Origin: Deltaproteobacteria bacterium
GTDB lineage: Bacteria; Myxococcota_A; Polyangia; Polyangiales; Ga0077539
Length of the DNA stretch: 47,075 nucleotides
Assembly: GCA_016218725.1 (NCBI GenBank)
Contig: JACRDB010000125.1
Span: 1-47,075 of the forward strand
Direction: 5' to 3'
The notes beneath the pieces were generated by a model that worked only from the letters and a program-made list of their open reading frames with translations, had not been told where the DNA came from and did no database searches. Each line of letters begins with the position of its first letter. Positions within the stretch are counted from its first letter, which is position 1. Positions 40,951 to 47,075 of the stretch are shown piece after piece. The position numbers and the translations under genes are program-made.

Positions 40951-41868
40951 CTACAGCGCCGCGGACCATCCGTCATGGGTGAGCTCGACCCCACATTCTT
41001 CAAGCGCGCGGCGCGCCGGTCCGTCTTCCCAGAGCACCGGGTTCGAGTTGTTGACGTGGATCAGCGCCCGCCGCACCCCCGGGAAGCGCGCCAGGAACGC
41101 CAGGATCCCGCCCTCGCCAGTCAAGGGCGCATGCCCCATCACCCGCGCGGTCTTCGTGGACACACCCAGCGCGACCAGCTCGTCGTCGGTCCAGCACGTA
41201 CCATCAATCAACAACAGGTCCGCCCGCGAGACCTCCCGCGCCAGCCGCTCGTCCAGGTCCCTCACCCCGGGCACGTACACCACCCTCCGGCCACCCGCCT
41301 CCAGGGAGAGACCCACCGTGTCGCCCGCCAGATCGTCGGGTGGGAGTTTTCCATACATGTAGGGCGGAGGTTTGCTGGCCACCGGGAAGGGCTCGATGGA
41401 GAGCCCCAAGGAGGCGCCTTCGCGGTCCCTGGGCTCGAAGGGCTCCGTGGGGTGGAAGACCCGGGCGTGGACGGGGCCGTAGGCCTCGAGCACCGGGAGG
41501 ATCCGGAGCCCCTCGGTGAGCGCAACGCGGGTGCGCTCGGTGCAGTAGATGGGCGGGGCGCCGCCTTCCCGGAGCACGAGGAGGCCCGTGCAGTGGTCGA
41601 GGTCCGCGTTGGTGAGCACCACGGCGCCCACGCCGCTGCCTCGAAGTCCGCGAGGGCTCAGGGCCGGGAAGGCGTTGAGCTGCACCCGGACATCGGGCGA
41701 GGCGTTGAGGAGGAGCCAACGTTCTCCGTCGGCGCTCACGACCATGGAGGACTGGGTCCGGGGATGGATCCCGGGGTGTCCGTCGCGGGTAGCCTTGCAC
41801 TGCGGACAGCCGCAGTTCCATTGAGGGACGCCCCCACCGGCGCCGCTACCCAGGACTCGGACGTGCAT
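40951..41868 (-). CDS. pqqB: PqqB-like metallo-hydrolase-fold protein
   Basis: A protein of the PQQ-biosynthesis PqqB group (305 aa, normal length). It opens MHVRVLGSGAGGGVPQWNCG and has the zinc-binding CGCPQC (19-24). The conserved VLTNADLDHCTGLLVLREGG (84-103) is the altered metal-site strand of PqqB. LLIDGTCWTDDEL and MGHAPLTGEGG are also present. PqqB is a hydroxylase/late-step protein of PQQ formation. The ATG at 41868 gives the standard start; an in-frame ATG at 41898 exists. A PqqA-like peptide gene lies 48 nt upstream. No pqqC, pqqD or pqqE is in the window. Confidence 0.9.
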   Translation of the reverse strand: MHVRVLGSGAGGGVPQWNCGCPQCKATRDGHPGIHPRTQSSMVVSADGERWLLLNASPDVRVQLNAFPALSPRGLRGSGVGAVVLTNADLDHCTGLLVLREGGAPPIYCTERTRVALTEGLRILPVLEAYGPVHARVFHPTEPFEPRDREGASLGLSIEPFPVASKPPPYMYGKLPPDDLAGDTVGLSLEAGGRRVVYVPGVRDLDERLAREVSRADLLLIDGTCWTDDELVALGVSTKTARVMGHAPLTGEGGILAFLARFPGVRRALIHVNNSNPVLWEDGPARRALEECGVELTHDGWSAAL

Positions 41869-41916
41869 GGCCAACGGGGTGCCGCGGGTGACCACCAACC
41901 CCCGCGGGGGTAGTGT

Positions 41917-42087
41917 TCAGGCGACGAAGACGTACGCGCAGATTTCCGCGCAGGCGCTGGCCTCGGTGAAGTCCGGGCGGGTCCAAACCTTGGACTTGAC
42001 CTTGGCCGTGACCCCGGCCTTGTGGGGGGTCTCGTGCCTGGGGGTGCTCTCGGCCTTGGGGTCCTCGCGGCGGTCGGGCTTCTGCAT
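41917..42087 (-). CDS. pqqA: PqqA-like PQQ precursor peptide (56 aa)
   Basis: A small peptide that matches the PqqA pattern at its end: KVWTRPDFTE (33-42), then ACAEICAYVF. Glu48 and Tyr52 are four residues apart, the spacing of the Glu and Tyr that become PQQ. The Trp-x2-Pro start of the PqqA core is also kept. It is longer than most PqqA peptides (about 23-40 aa), with a polar 33-residue leader. Cys46 and Cys50 flank the glutamate. A GAGAGG site lies 5 nt before the ATG, a promoter candidate lies at 42115-42143, and pqqB follows directly. The position and motif together make the call strong, but activity is unproven. Confidence 0.75.
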   Translation of the reverse strand: MQKPDRREDPKAESTPRHETPHKAGVTAKVKSKVWTRPDFTEASACAEICAYVFVA

Positions 42088-42114
42088 CGTTCCTCTCGGC
42101 TCCTGTGGCCTGGA

Positions 42115-42143
42115 AATCAAGCACGGCTCGCCCCCACCGTCAA
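42115..42143 (-). promoter_or_regulatory. Promoter candidate for pqqA-pqqB
   Basis: On the minus strand, -35 TTGACG (42143-42138), a 17-nt spacer and -10 TTGATT (42120-42115). Transcription would start about 20 nt before the pqqA ATG. The same intergenic gap also holds a CCCC-TTCG-GGGG hairpin (42169-42180) in the leader of the divergent ompA-like gene. Confidence 0.4.
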
Positions 42144-42198
42144 GGCGCCGCGGGCCTTGTTGACACGTCCCCTTCGGGGGCGCTCTCCTTGGGGATTC

Positions 42199-43656
42199 AT
42201 GGCGAAGCGCTGGACCGTCGGTTGGCTGTGCACCGCGTGTGTTGCATCTCCCGCCGTGGGCCTCGCGCAGACGAACCGGGCGCTCTTCGCGCTGGACGCC
42301 GAGGGCTTCGGCAGCCGCTCGGTAGACCGCGGGAACGGGCGGCTCTTTGGCTTCGGCGGCGGGGGCGCGCTCCACGCGGAGCTGAACGCCCTTCCCTGGC
42401 TCGGGCTCCACGCGGGGGGAGCGGTCTTTGTCCTGGGGGCCGACCAGTCCTCCGAGGGAACCCGCTGGCTGGGCGCCAGGGCGGGCATGAGGCTCCACTG
42501 GAGCGTCTGGGCCACGCGTCGTCGCGACGACGGGTGGATCGATGTGCACGGCAACTACGGAGTCTCCGGGGCCATCTCGCGGCTGGGCTTCGACGCGGGG
42601 GCGGGCTACGCCATCGCGGTGACCCCTGGTCTCAGGGTGGGTCCCTTCGTGCGCTACCAATGGGGGAGCGACCCGCTGGGGGCGGACCCTCACCTCTTGC
42701 ATTTTGGTGTGACCGTTGGGGTCCTGGGAGATCCCAGGGCCCCGGAGGAGGGCGCCGGTGGCCCCGCGGACGCCGATCACGACGGCGTGCTCGACGCGGA
42801 GGACGTGTGCCCCCTGGAGCCGATGGGGGCCAACCCGGACCCTCGGCGCCGGGGCTGCGCCCTGCGCGACCAGGACGGCGACGGCGTGGCCGACGCGGAG
42901 GACGTCTGCCCGACGGTCCCTCAGGGCGCGCGCCCGGACCGCCGCAGGCCCGGCTGCCCCGAGAGTGACACCGACGCCGACGGCGTGGCCGACGCGGAGG
43001 ACGTCTGCCCGACGATCCCTCAGGGCGCGCGCCCGGACCCGCAGCGCGCCGGCTGTCCCTTGACGGACCAGGACTCCGACGGGGTGATCGACGGCGAGGA
43101 CCAGTGCCCGCAGGTGCCGCAGGGGGCCCACCCCGACCCCCAGCGGAGGGGCTGCCCCGTGGGCGACCGCGACCACGACGGCCTGACCGACGACGCGGAT
43201 CGCTGCCCCGAACAGCCGGAGACGTACAACGGTCGGGACGACACGGACGGGTGCCCGGACGGTGAGGTCCTGGGCGAGCGGGTGAACAACCGCATCGAGA
43301 TCCGCGAGCAGGTGCGCTTCCGCACGGACAGCGACCAGCTCGTGGGCGCGCGGAGCTTCGCCATCCTGGACGCGGTGGTGGCGATCTTGAACGCCAACCC
43401 GGACATCGCCCGGCTGGACGTGCAGGGTCACACTGACGACCGCGGCTCCGCGGAGCACAACCGGGACCTGTCCCAGCGCCGCGCGGCGAGCGTGGTGGCG
43501 TACCTGCGCGACCACGGGGTGGGCCCGGCCAGGCTTGAGTCCCACGGCTTCGGGCCCGATCGCCCGCTGGTGCCGGGGCAGTCCCGCGCGGCGCGGGCGG
43601 CCAACCGCAGGGTGGAGTTCCACATCGTCCCCGCGGCTGCCGCGGGCGGAGGTTGA
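42199..43656 (+). CDS. OmpA-family protein with thrombospondin type 3 repeats (485 aa)
   Basis: A signal peptide (about 1-23) is followed by an outer-membrane beta-barrel-like domain (about 25-175). Five Asp-rich calcium-binding TSP3 units come next (about 190-355), for example DADHDGVLDAEDVCP and DQDGDGVADAEDVCP. The C-terminal OmpA peptidoglycan-binding domain has VRFRTDSDQLV, LDVQGHTDDRGSAEHNRDLS and SRAARAANRRVEF. It should link the outer membrane to the cell wall. It is divergent from pqqA and 3 nt upstream of the large Cys-rich lipoprotein gene, probably in one operon. Confidence 0.9.
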   Translation: MAKRWTVGWLCTACVASPAVGLAQTNRALFALDAEGFGSRSVDRGNGRLFGFGGGGALHAELNALPWLGLHAGGAVFVLGADQSSEGTRWLGARAGMRLHWSVWATRRRDDGWIDVHGNYGVSGAISRLGFDAGAGYAIAVTPGLRVGPFVRYQWGSDPLGADPHLLHFGVTVGVLGDPRAPEEGAGGPADADHDGVLDAEDVCPLEPMGANPDPRRRGCALRDQDGDGVADAEDVCPTVPQGARPDRRRPGCPESDTDADGVADAEDVCPTIPQGARPDPQRAGCPLTDQDSDGVIDGEDQCPQVPQGAHPDPQRRGCPVGDRDHDGLTDDADRCPEQPETYNGRDDTDGCPDGEVLGERVNNRIEIREQVRFRTDSDQLVGARSFAILDAVVAILNANPDIARLDVQGHTDDRGSAEHNRDLSQRRAASVVAYLRDHGVGPARLESHGFGPDRPLVPGQSRAARAANRRVEFHIVPAAAAGGG

Positions 43657-43659
43657 GCG

Positions 43660-46638
43660 GTGACGCGACGTACACCAGGGCTCTTCCTGGCTTTCCTTCT
43701 GGGGGCTTGCGGTACGAACGAGTGTCCGCCGGGCCCCAACCTGGACAGCCTCTACTGCCACCGTCCGGACGCCACCGTGGACGACCGCGCCGCCCCGAAG
43801 GACCGGGCCTCGGTCGCTGGGCAGGGCGACGCAGGAGACGCCCCCCGCGCCTCCTGCGGCAACGCCGTGGTGGAGCCCGGCGAGGACTGCGACGACGGAC
43901 GCAACGAGCCCGGCTCGGGCTGTGACCGGGACTGTCGCTTCTCCTGCTCGGCCGAGCGACCATGCGCGCCCACGCCCACCACCGAGGCCTGCCAGGGCGC
44001 GACGAGCTGCGCCGCCACGCACCGCTGCGCCCGCCCCACGCCGGCGCTCGCGGGGTCCTCCTGCGGCGACGGACGCGTCTGTGACGGCGGAGGCAATTGT
44101 GTGCCCTGCCAGGACGGCTCCCTCTGCGCGACCGCCAACCGCTGCCGCACCGGGGCCATCACCTGCGCGGGGCCCGGGGCCTCCTGCGCGGAGACGGGCA
44201 ACCAGCCCCCAGGCACGCCCTGCGGCGAGGGGCAGGTCTGCGACGGCATGGGGACGTGCGTGCGCTGCATGGCCGGCGCGGACTGCATGCCCCTGGAGCC
44301 CTGCCGGGTGGGGTCCACGGGCTGCTCCACCGGGGCGATGACCTGCCGCGCGGTGGGCAACGCGGCGCCTGGGACCTCCTGTGGCGAGGGGCGTGTCTGC
44401 GACGCCGCGGGGGCCTGCGTGCCCTGCGCGGCGGGGAGCGTCTGCCCCTCGGAGAACCCCTGCCGCGTAGGCGCCGTGGACTGCTCCACCGGGGAGGCTC
44501 GCTGCGCCGATGGCACCGCGAGGCCCCCAGGCACCGCCTGCGGTGAAGGCCGGGTCTGCGACGCGATGGGCAACTGCGCCCCCTGCGCGGAGGGCGAGGC
44601 ATGCTCCACGCCTACGCCCTGCCGCGCGGGCGCCACCCGCTGCGCCACGGGCGCACCGGTCTGCGCCGAGACCGGAAACCTCCCGGCGGGCGCGCCGTGT
44701 GGCATGGGCCGCGTGTGTGACAGTGTGGGTGTATGTACGTCCTGCACCCCGGGGTCGGTATGCACGCCCATGACGCCGTGCCGTCGGGGGACGCTGGACT
44801 GCGCTTCGGGGGCGGGGGTGTGTCGGGAGAGCGGGAGCGTCCCCGCGGGCACGGGCTGTGGCGCGGGGCGGGCTTGCAACGCCGCGGGGGACTGCGTGGC
44901 GTGCGTTGCGGCGAGCGCGTGCATGCCTTCGACGGCGTGTCGCACGGGCATGGTGGACTGCTCGGCGGGGGACCCGAACTGCGTGGTGACGGGCAACCAG
45001 CCCGCGGGGACGGCGTGTGGAGAGGGGCGGGTGTGTGACCCCTCGGGGGCCTGCGTGGCCTGCGCGGCGGGGATGGCATGCACGCCGAGGGAGCCCTGTC
45101 GGGCGGGCGCGGTGGAGTGCTCGACCGGGGCGGCGGTGTGCCGCGCGGGCGCTCCCCTGGCGCCGGGGACGGCGTGTGGGGAGGGGCGGGTGTGTGACCC
45201 CTCGGGGGCCTGCGTGGCCTGCGCGGCGGGGATGGAATGCGCGCCGACGACGCCGTGTCGCACCGGGGCCATCGCCTGCGCTTCGGGGGCGGCGGTGTGC
45301 CGGGAGACGGGCAACGTGCCAGGGGGAACGGCCTGCGGGGCGGGGCTGGTGTGCTCCTCGGCGGGCACCTGCGGGGCGTGCGTGGCAGGGGCGTCGTGCA
45401 TCGCGCCGAGCGTGTGCCGTATGGGCTCGGTGGACTGCGCGACGGGCTCCGCGGTGTGCCGTGACGCGGGCTTCCAGGGCGCGGGGAGCGCCTGCGGCGA
45501 GGGGCGCGTCTGCGACGGCCGGGGCGGCTGCGTGGCGTGCGCGGCGGGCTCGGCGTGCGCGCCGACGACCCCGTGCCGGGTCGGCGCGGTCGAGTGCGGC
45601 TCCGGCGCGGCGGTGTGCCGCGAGACGGGCCTTGCGGCGCCGGGGTCGTCCTGCGGCGCGGGGAGGGTGTGCAACGCGGCGGGGAGCTGCGTGGCATGCG
45701 CGATGGGCGAGGCGTGCTCGCCCTCGAACCCGTGTCGCACCGGGACCACCTCGTGCGGGACGGGGATCCCGACGTGTGTCGAGACGGGCAACCGGCCGGG
45801 CGGCACCTCCTGCGGCGCCGGGCTCGTGTGCAACGGCGCGGGCACCTGCGTCGCATGCAGCGAGGGGTCCCCTTGCGCGCCGACGAACCCCTGCCGCACG
45901 GGCACCACCACGTGTTCGACGGGCTCGGCGGTGTGCCGGGAGACCGGGAATGTCACGGACGGGACGGTGTGCGGCGCGTCGGGGGTGTGCTCCTCGGGGG
46001 TGTGCATCCCCTGCACGGCCTGCCGCCCGGGCGCCACGGAGACCGCCACCTGCGGCAATTGTGGGCGCCAGACGCGCACCTGCACGGCCCTCTGCGCGTG
46101 GGGCGCCTTCGGGGCCTGCACCGGCGAGGGGGTGTGTCGGCCGGGGATGACGGAGACCACCGCGTGTGGAAACTGTGGTCGCCAGTCCCGGAGCTGCAAC
46201 GCGTTCTGCTTCTGGGACCCCTTCGGGGGCTGCGCGGGCGAGGGCGCCTGCCGCCCCGGCACGGTGTCCACCGCGGGCTGCGGGACGTGCCAGTCGCGCA
46301 CCTGCACCTCGGCGTGCAGCTACCCGTCGCAGTGTACCGCCTGCCGGTGCACGGCGTTCCACACGTGCCGCACGATGTACCCGACGAACTGTCCGGCGGG
46401 CTACCACACCGTGCGGCGGGGGTGTGATTTCTCCTGCTCGGGCTCGTCGAGCTGCTTCTCGGTGTACAACTCGGAGGACTGCGAGCCCAACTGCGGGACC
46501 ACGTACACCATGTGCATCAACACCTTCGGCGAGGGTTGCGCCCCGGGCTACCGGATCCAATCGATGTCATCGATCTTCCAGTGCGCCAACCAGAGCGGGT
46601 CGCTCTCGGGGCTCTCCCAGACCTGCACCTTGATCTGA
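43660..46638 (+). CDS. Large Cys-rich repeat surface lipoprotein (992 aa)
   Basis: A GTG start 3 nt after the ompA-like stop leads a lipoprotein signal (LAFLLGACGT, lipid-anchored Cys17). A DUF4215-like myxobacterial module, CGNAVVEPGEDCDDGRNEPG, lies at about 66-85. Twelve tandem 53-residue cysteine repeats (135-770) follow. Each has the frame CGxGRVCDxxGxCVxC, PCRxGAxxC and VCxETGNxPxGT. The C-terminal part holds three CRPGxxETxxCGNCGRQxRxC modules and two more cysteine-rich units. It is predicted to be a long disulphide-stabilised rod on the cell surface. Function is unknown. Confidence 0.82.
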   Translation: MTRRTPGLFLAFLLGACGTNECPPGPNLDSLYCHRPDATVDDRAAPKDRASVAGQGDAGDAPRASCGNAVVEPGEDCDDGRNEPGSGCDRDCRFSCSAERPCAPTPTTEACQGATSCAATHRCARPTPALAGSSCGDGRVCDGGGNCVPCQDGSLCATANRCRTGAITCAGPGASCAETGNQPPGTPCGEGQVCDGMGTCVRCMAGADCMPLEPCRVGSTGCSTGAMTCRAVGNAAPGTSCGEGRVCDAAGACVPCAAGSVCPSENPCRVGAVDCSTGEARCADGTARPPGTACGEGRVCDAMGNCAPCAEGEACSTPTPCRAGATRCATGAPVCAETGNLPAGAPCGMGRVCDSVGVCTSCTPGSVCTPMTPCRRGTLDCASGAGVCRESGSVPAGTGCGAGRACNAAGDCVACVAASACMPSTACRTGMVDCSAGDPNCVVTGNQPAGTACGEGRVCDPSGACVACAAGMACTPREPCRAGAVECSTGAAVCRAGAPLAPGTACGEGRVCDPSGACVACAAGMECAPTTPCRTGAIACASGAAVCRETGNVPGGTACGAGLVCSSAGTCGACVAGASCIAPSVCRMGSVDCATGSAVCRDAGFQGAGSACGEGRVCDGRGGCVACAAGSACAPTTPCRVGAVECGSGAAVCRETGLAAPGSSCGAGRVCNAAGSCVACAMGEACSPSNPCRTGTTSCGTGIPTCVETGNRPGGTSCGAGLVCNGAGTCVACSEGSPCAPTNPCRTGTTTCSTGSAVCRETGNVTDGTVCGASGVCSSGVCIPCTACRPGATETATCGNCGRQTRTCTALCAWGAFGACTGEGVCRPGMTETTACGNCGRQSRSCNAFCFWDPFGGCAGEGACRPGTVSTAGCGTCQSRTCTSACSYPSQCTACRCTAFHTCRTMYPTNCPAGYHTVRRGCDFSCSGSSSCFSVYNSEDCEPNCGTTYTMCINTFGEGCAPGYRIQSMSSIFQCANQSGSLSGLSQTCTLI
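44062..45969 (+). repeat. Twelve tandem 159-bp repeats in the Cys-rich lipoprotein gene
   Basis: Exactly 12 units of 159 bp (53 codons) without any insertion or deletion, from the TGC at 44062 to 45969. A shortened thirteenth start (CGASGVCSSG) follows at 45970. Units 7 and 8 share an almost identical 16-codon start, which points to recent duplication or gene conversion. Confidence 0.88.
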
Positions 46639-47075
46639 TGTCCATTGGGGAGGCAGCGCGCAGGTGAGGTCACCGCGGGAGTTGACCCGTAGCGCGCGGG
46701 GAAGTGACCGCGAGAGTCGTACCGCACCCGAGCGTAGGTGACCGAGTGGGGACCACCGCTCCCCCGGACTCGCGGCACAGCGTGGGAGTCGAAGGGGACG
46801 CATTCGAGGCCGCATCGCCCGGGGCCACAGTACGCGCATGGGCGCGAGTGTTGCAGGTCAGCGAGTCCGCATCGGGCCACCAACATAAGCCCGCGCACGG
46901 CGACCTCACCCCCCGGCCCCATAGGCGCCAGGACAAGGGCTCCGAGGTCTGAATTTCAGGCACTTCAGGCGGCGGGTGGGGCTTCGAGGACGGCCGCCGC
47001 GCCGCCCGAGCTCCTGACGCTTTTTCGCCCGGGGTTCGCCAGCGCAACGGTCTCCGAGGTCGCGTCGCTCACCCC
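46639..47075. other. Right-end region without a secure gene
   Basis: 437 bp after the Cys-rich lipoprotein gene. A minus-strand frame (46548-46922, 124 codons) ends with a protein-like stretch (KVQVWESPESDPLWLAHWK) but overlaps the lipoprotein gene by 91 nt and has no clear start signal. It may be a gene remnant or a shadow. Nothing else convincing was seen up to the window edge. Confidence 0.4.

Noticed and set aside
42160..42189. TTGACA before the OmpA-like gene as a promoter
   Set aside because: No acceptable -10 at 16-18 nt, and the start would fall almost on the ATG.
44062..45969. CRISPR-like array
   Set aside because: The repeats are in-frame coding units of 159 bp with no constant short repeat and spacer pattern.
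43752..46307. Long minus-strand frame with regular repeats opposite the Cys-rich lipoprotein gene
   Set aside because: The periodicity is a mirror of the coding repeats on the plus strand; there is no start signal or recognisable domain.
41917..46560. A 1500-codon minus-strand open frame that ends in the PqqA-like sequence
   Set aside because: Its upstream part is antisense to the OmpA-like and Cys-rich genes and is low complexity. Only the last 56 codons, with their own start signal and motif, are taken as a gene.

Overview
This window is about 47 kb of very GC-rich DNA with strongly G/C-ended codons. The gene content points to a Myxococcota (myxobacterium-type) chromosome: repeated one-TolQ/two-TolR motor modules, large cysteine-rich and FG-GAP surface lipoproteins, an ECF sigma/anti-sigma pair, PilZ proteins and a GldG-type ABC system. 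No tRNA, rRNA, CRISPR array, insertion sequence or phage gene was seen. Genes are packed tightly, many with 4-nt start/stop overlaps, and six convergent pairs end within 13 nt of each other or overlap.

Region 1 (1-6170) holds two divergent energised-motor modules. Each has one ExbB/TolQ-type and two ExbD/TolR-type proteins plus a tiny membrane peptide, and they share a control region with two facing promoters and two inverted repeats (2714-2936). A proline/alanine-rich exported protein runs off the left edge. Region 2 (6177-11486) carries a Fur-family regulator, then a minus-strand operon of a possible SctK-like protein, an SctL/FliH-like stator and a membrane S2P-type protease. It ends with a membrane protein coupled to a D-2-hydroxyacid dehydrogenase. 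Region 3 (11494-21859) has an XPB-N-terminal-like protein without a helicase motor, an M61 peptidase, a small outer-membrane-type protein, an aldehyde dehydrogenase homologue that has lost its catalytic cysteine, an SPFH/zinc-ribbon protein and a 948-residue FG-GAP lipoprotein.

Region 4 (21917-27030) is a five-gene overlapping operon: DCC thiol-redox protein, macro domain, MoxR ATPase, DUF58 protein and membrane transglutaminase. Region 5 (27022-32487) contains gatB, transketolase, a tandem GFA-domain protein and a two-PilZ-domain protein. Region 6 (32491-37934) is a four-gene ABC operon (ATPase, permease, GldG-like, DUF4340-like). Region 7 (38131-40406) is an ECF sigma factor translationally coupled to a large membrane anti-sigma/FecR-like protein.

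Region 8 (40419-46638) has a DM9-repeat protein, pqqB and, just upstream of pqqB, a 56-residue peptide with the Glu-x3-Tyr core of the PQQ precursor PqqA. Divergent from it are an OmpA/thrombospondin-type-3 protein and a 992-residue lipoprotein with twelve exact 53-residue cysteine-rich repeats. The observations most worth following are the PqqA-like peptide with PqqB but no other pqq gene in view, the mirrored motor modules, the SctL-protease operon, the degenerate aldehyde dehydrogenase and the macro/MoxR operon. All function calls come from reading motifs by eye; no database search was run.
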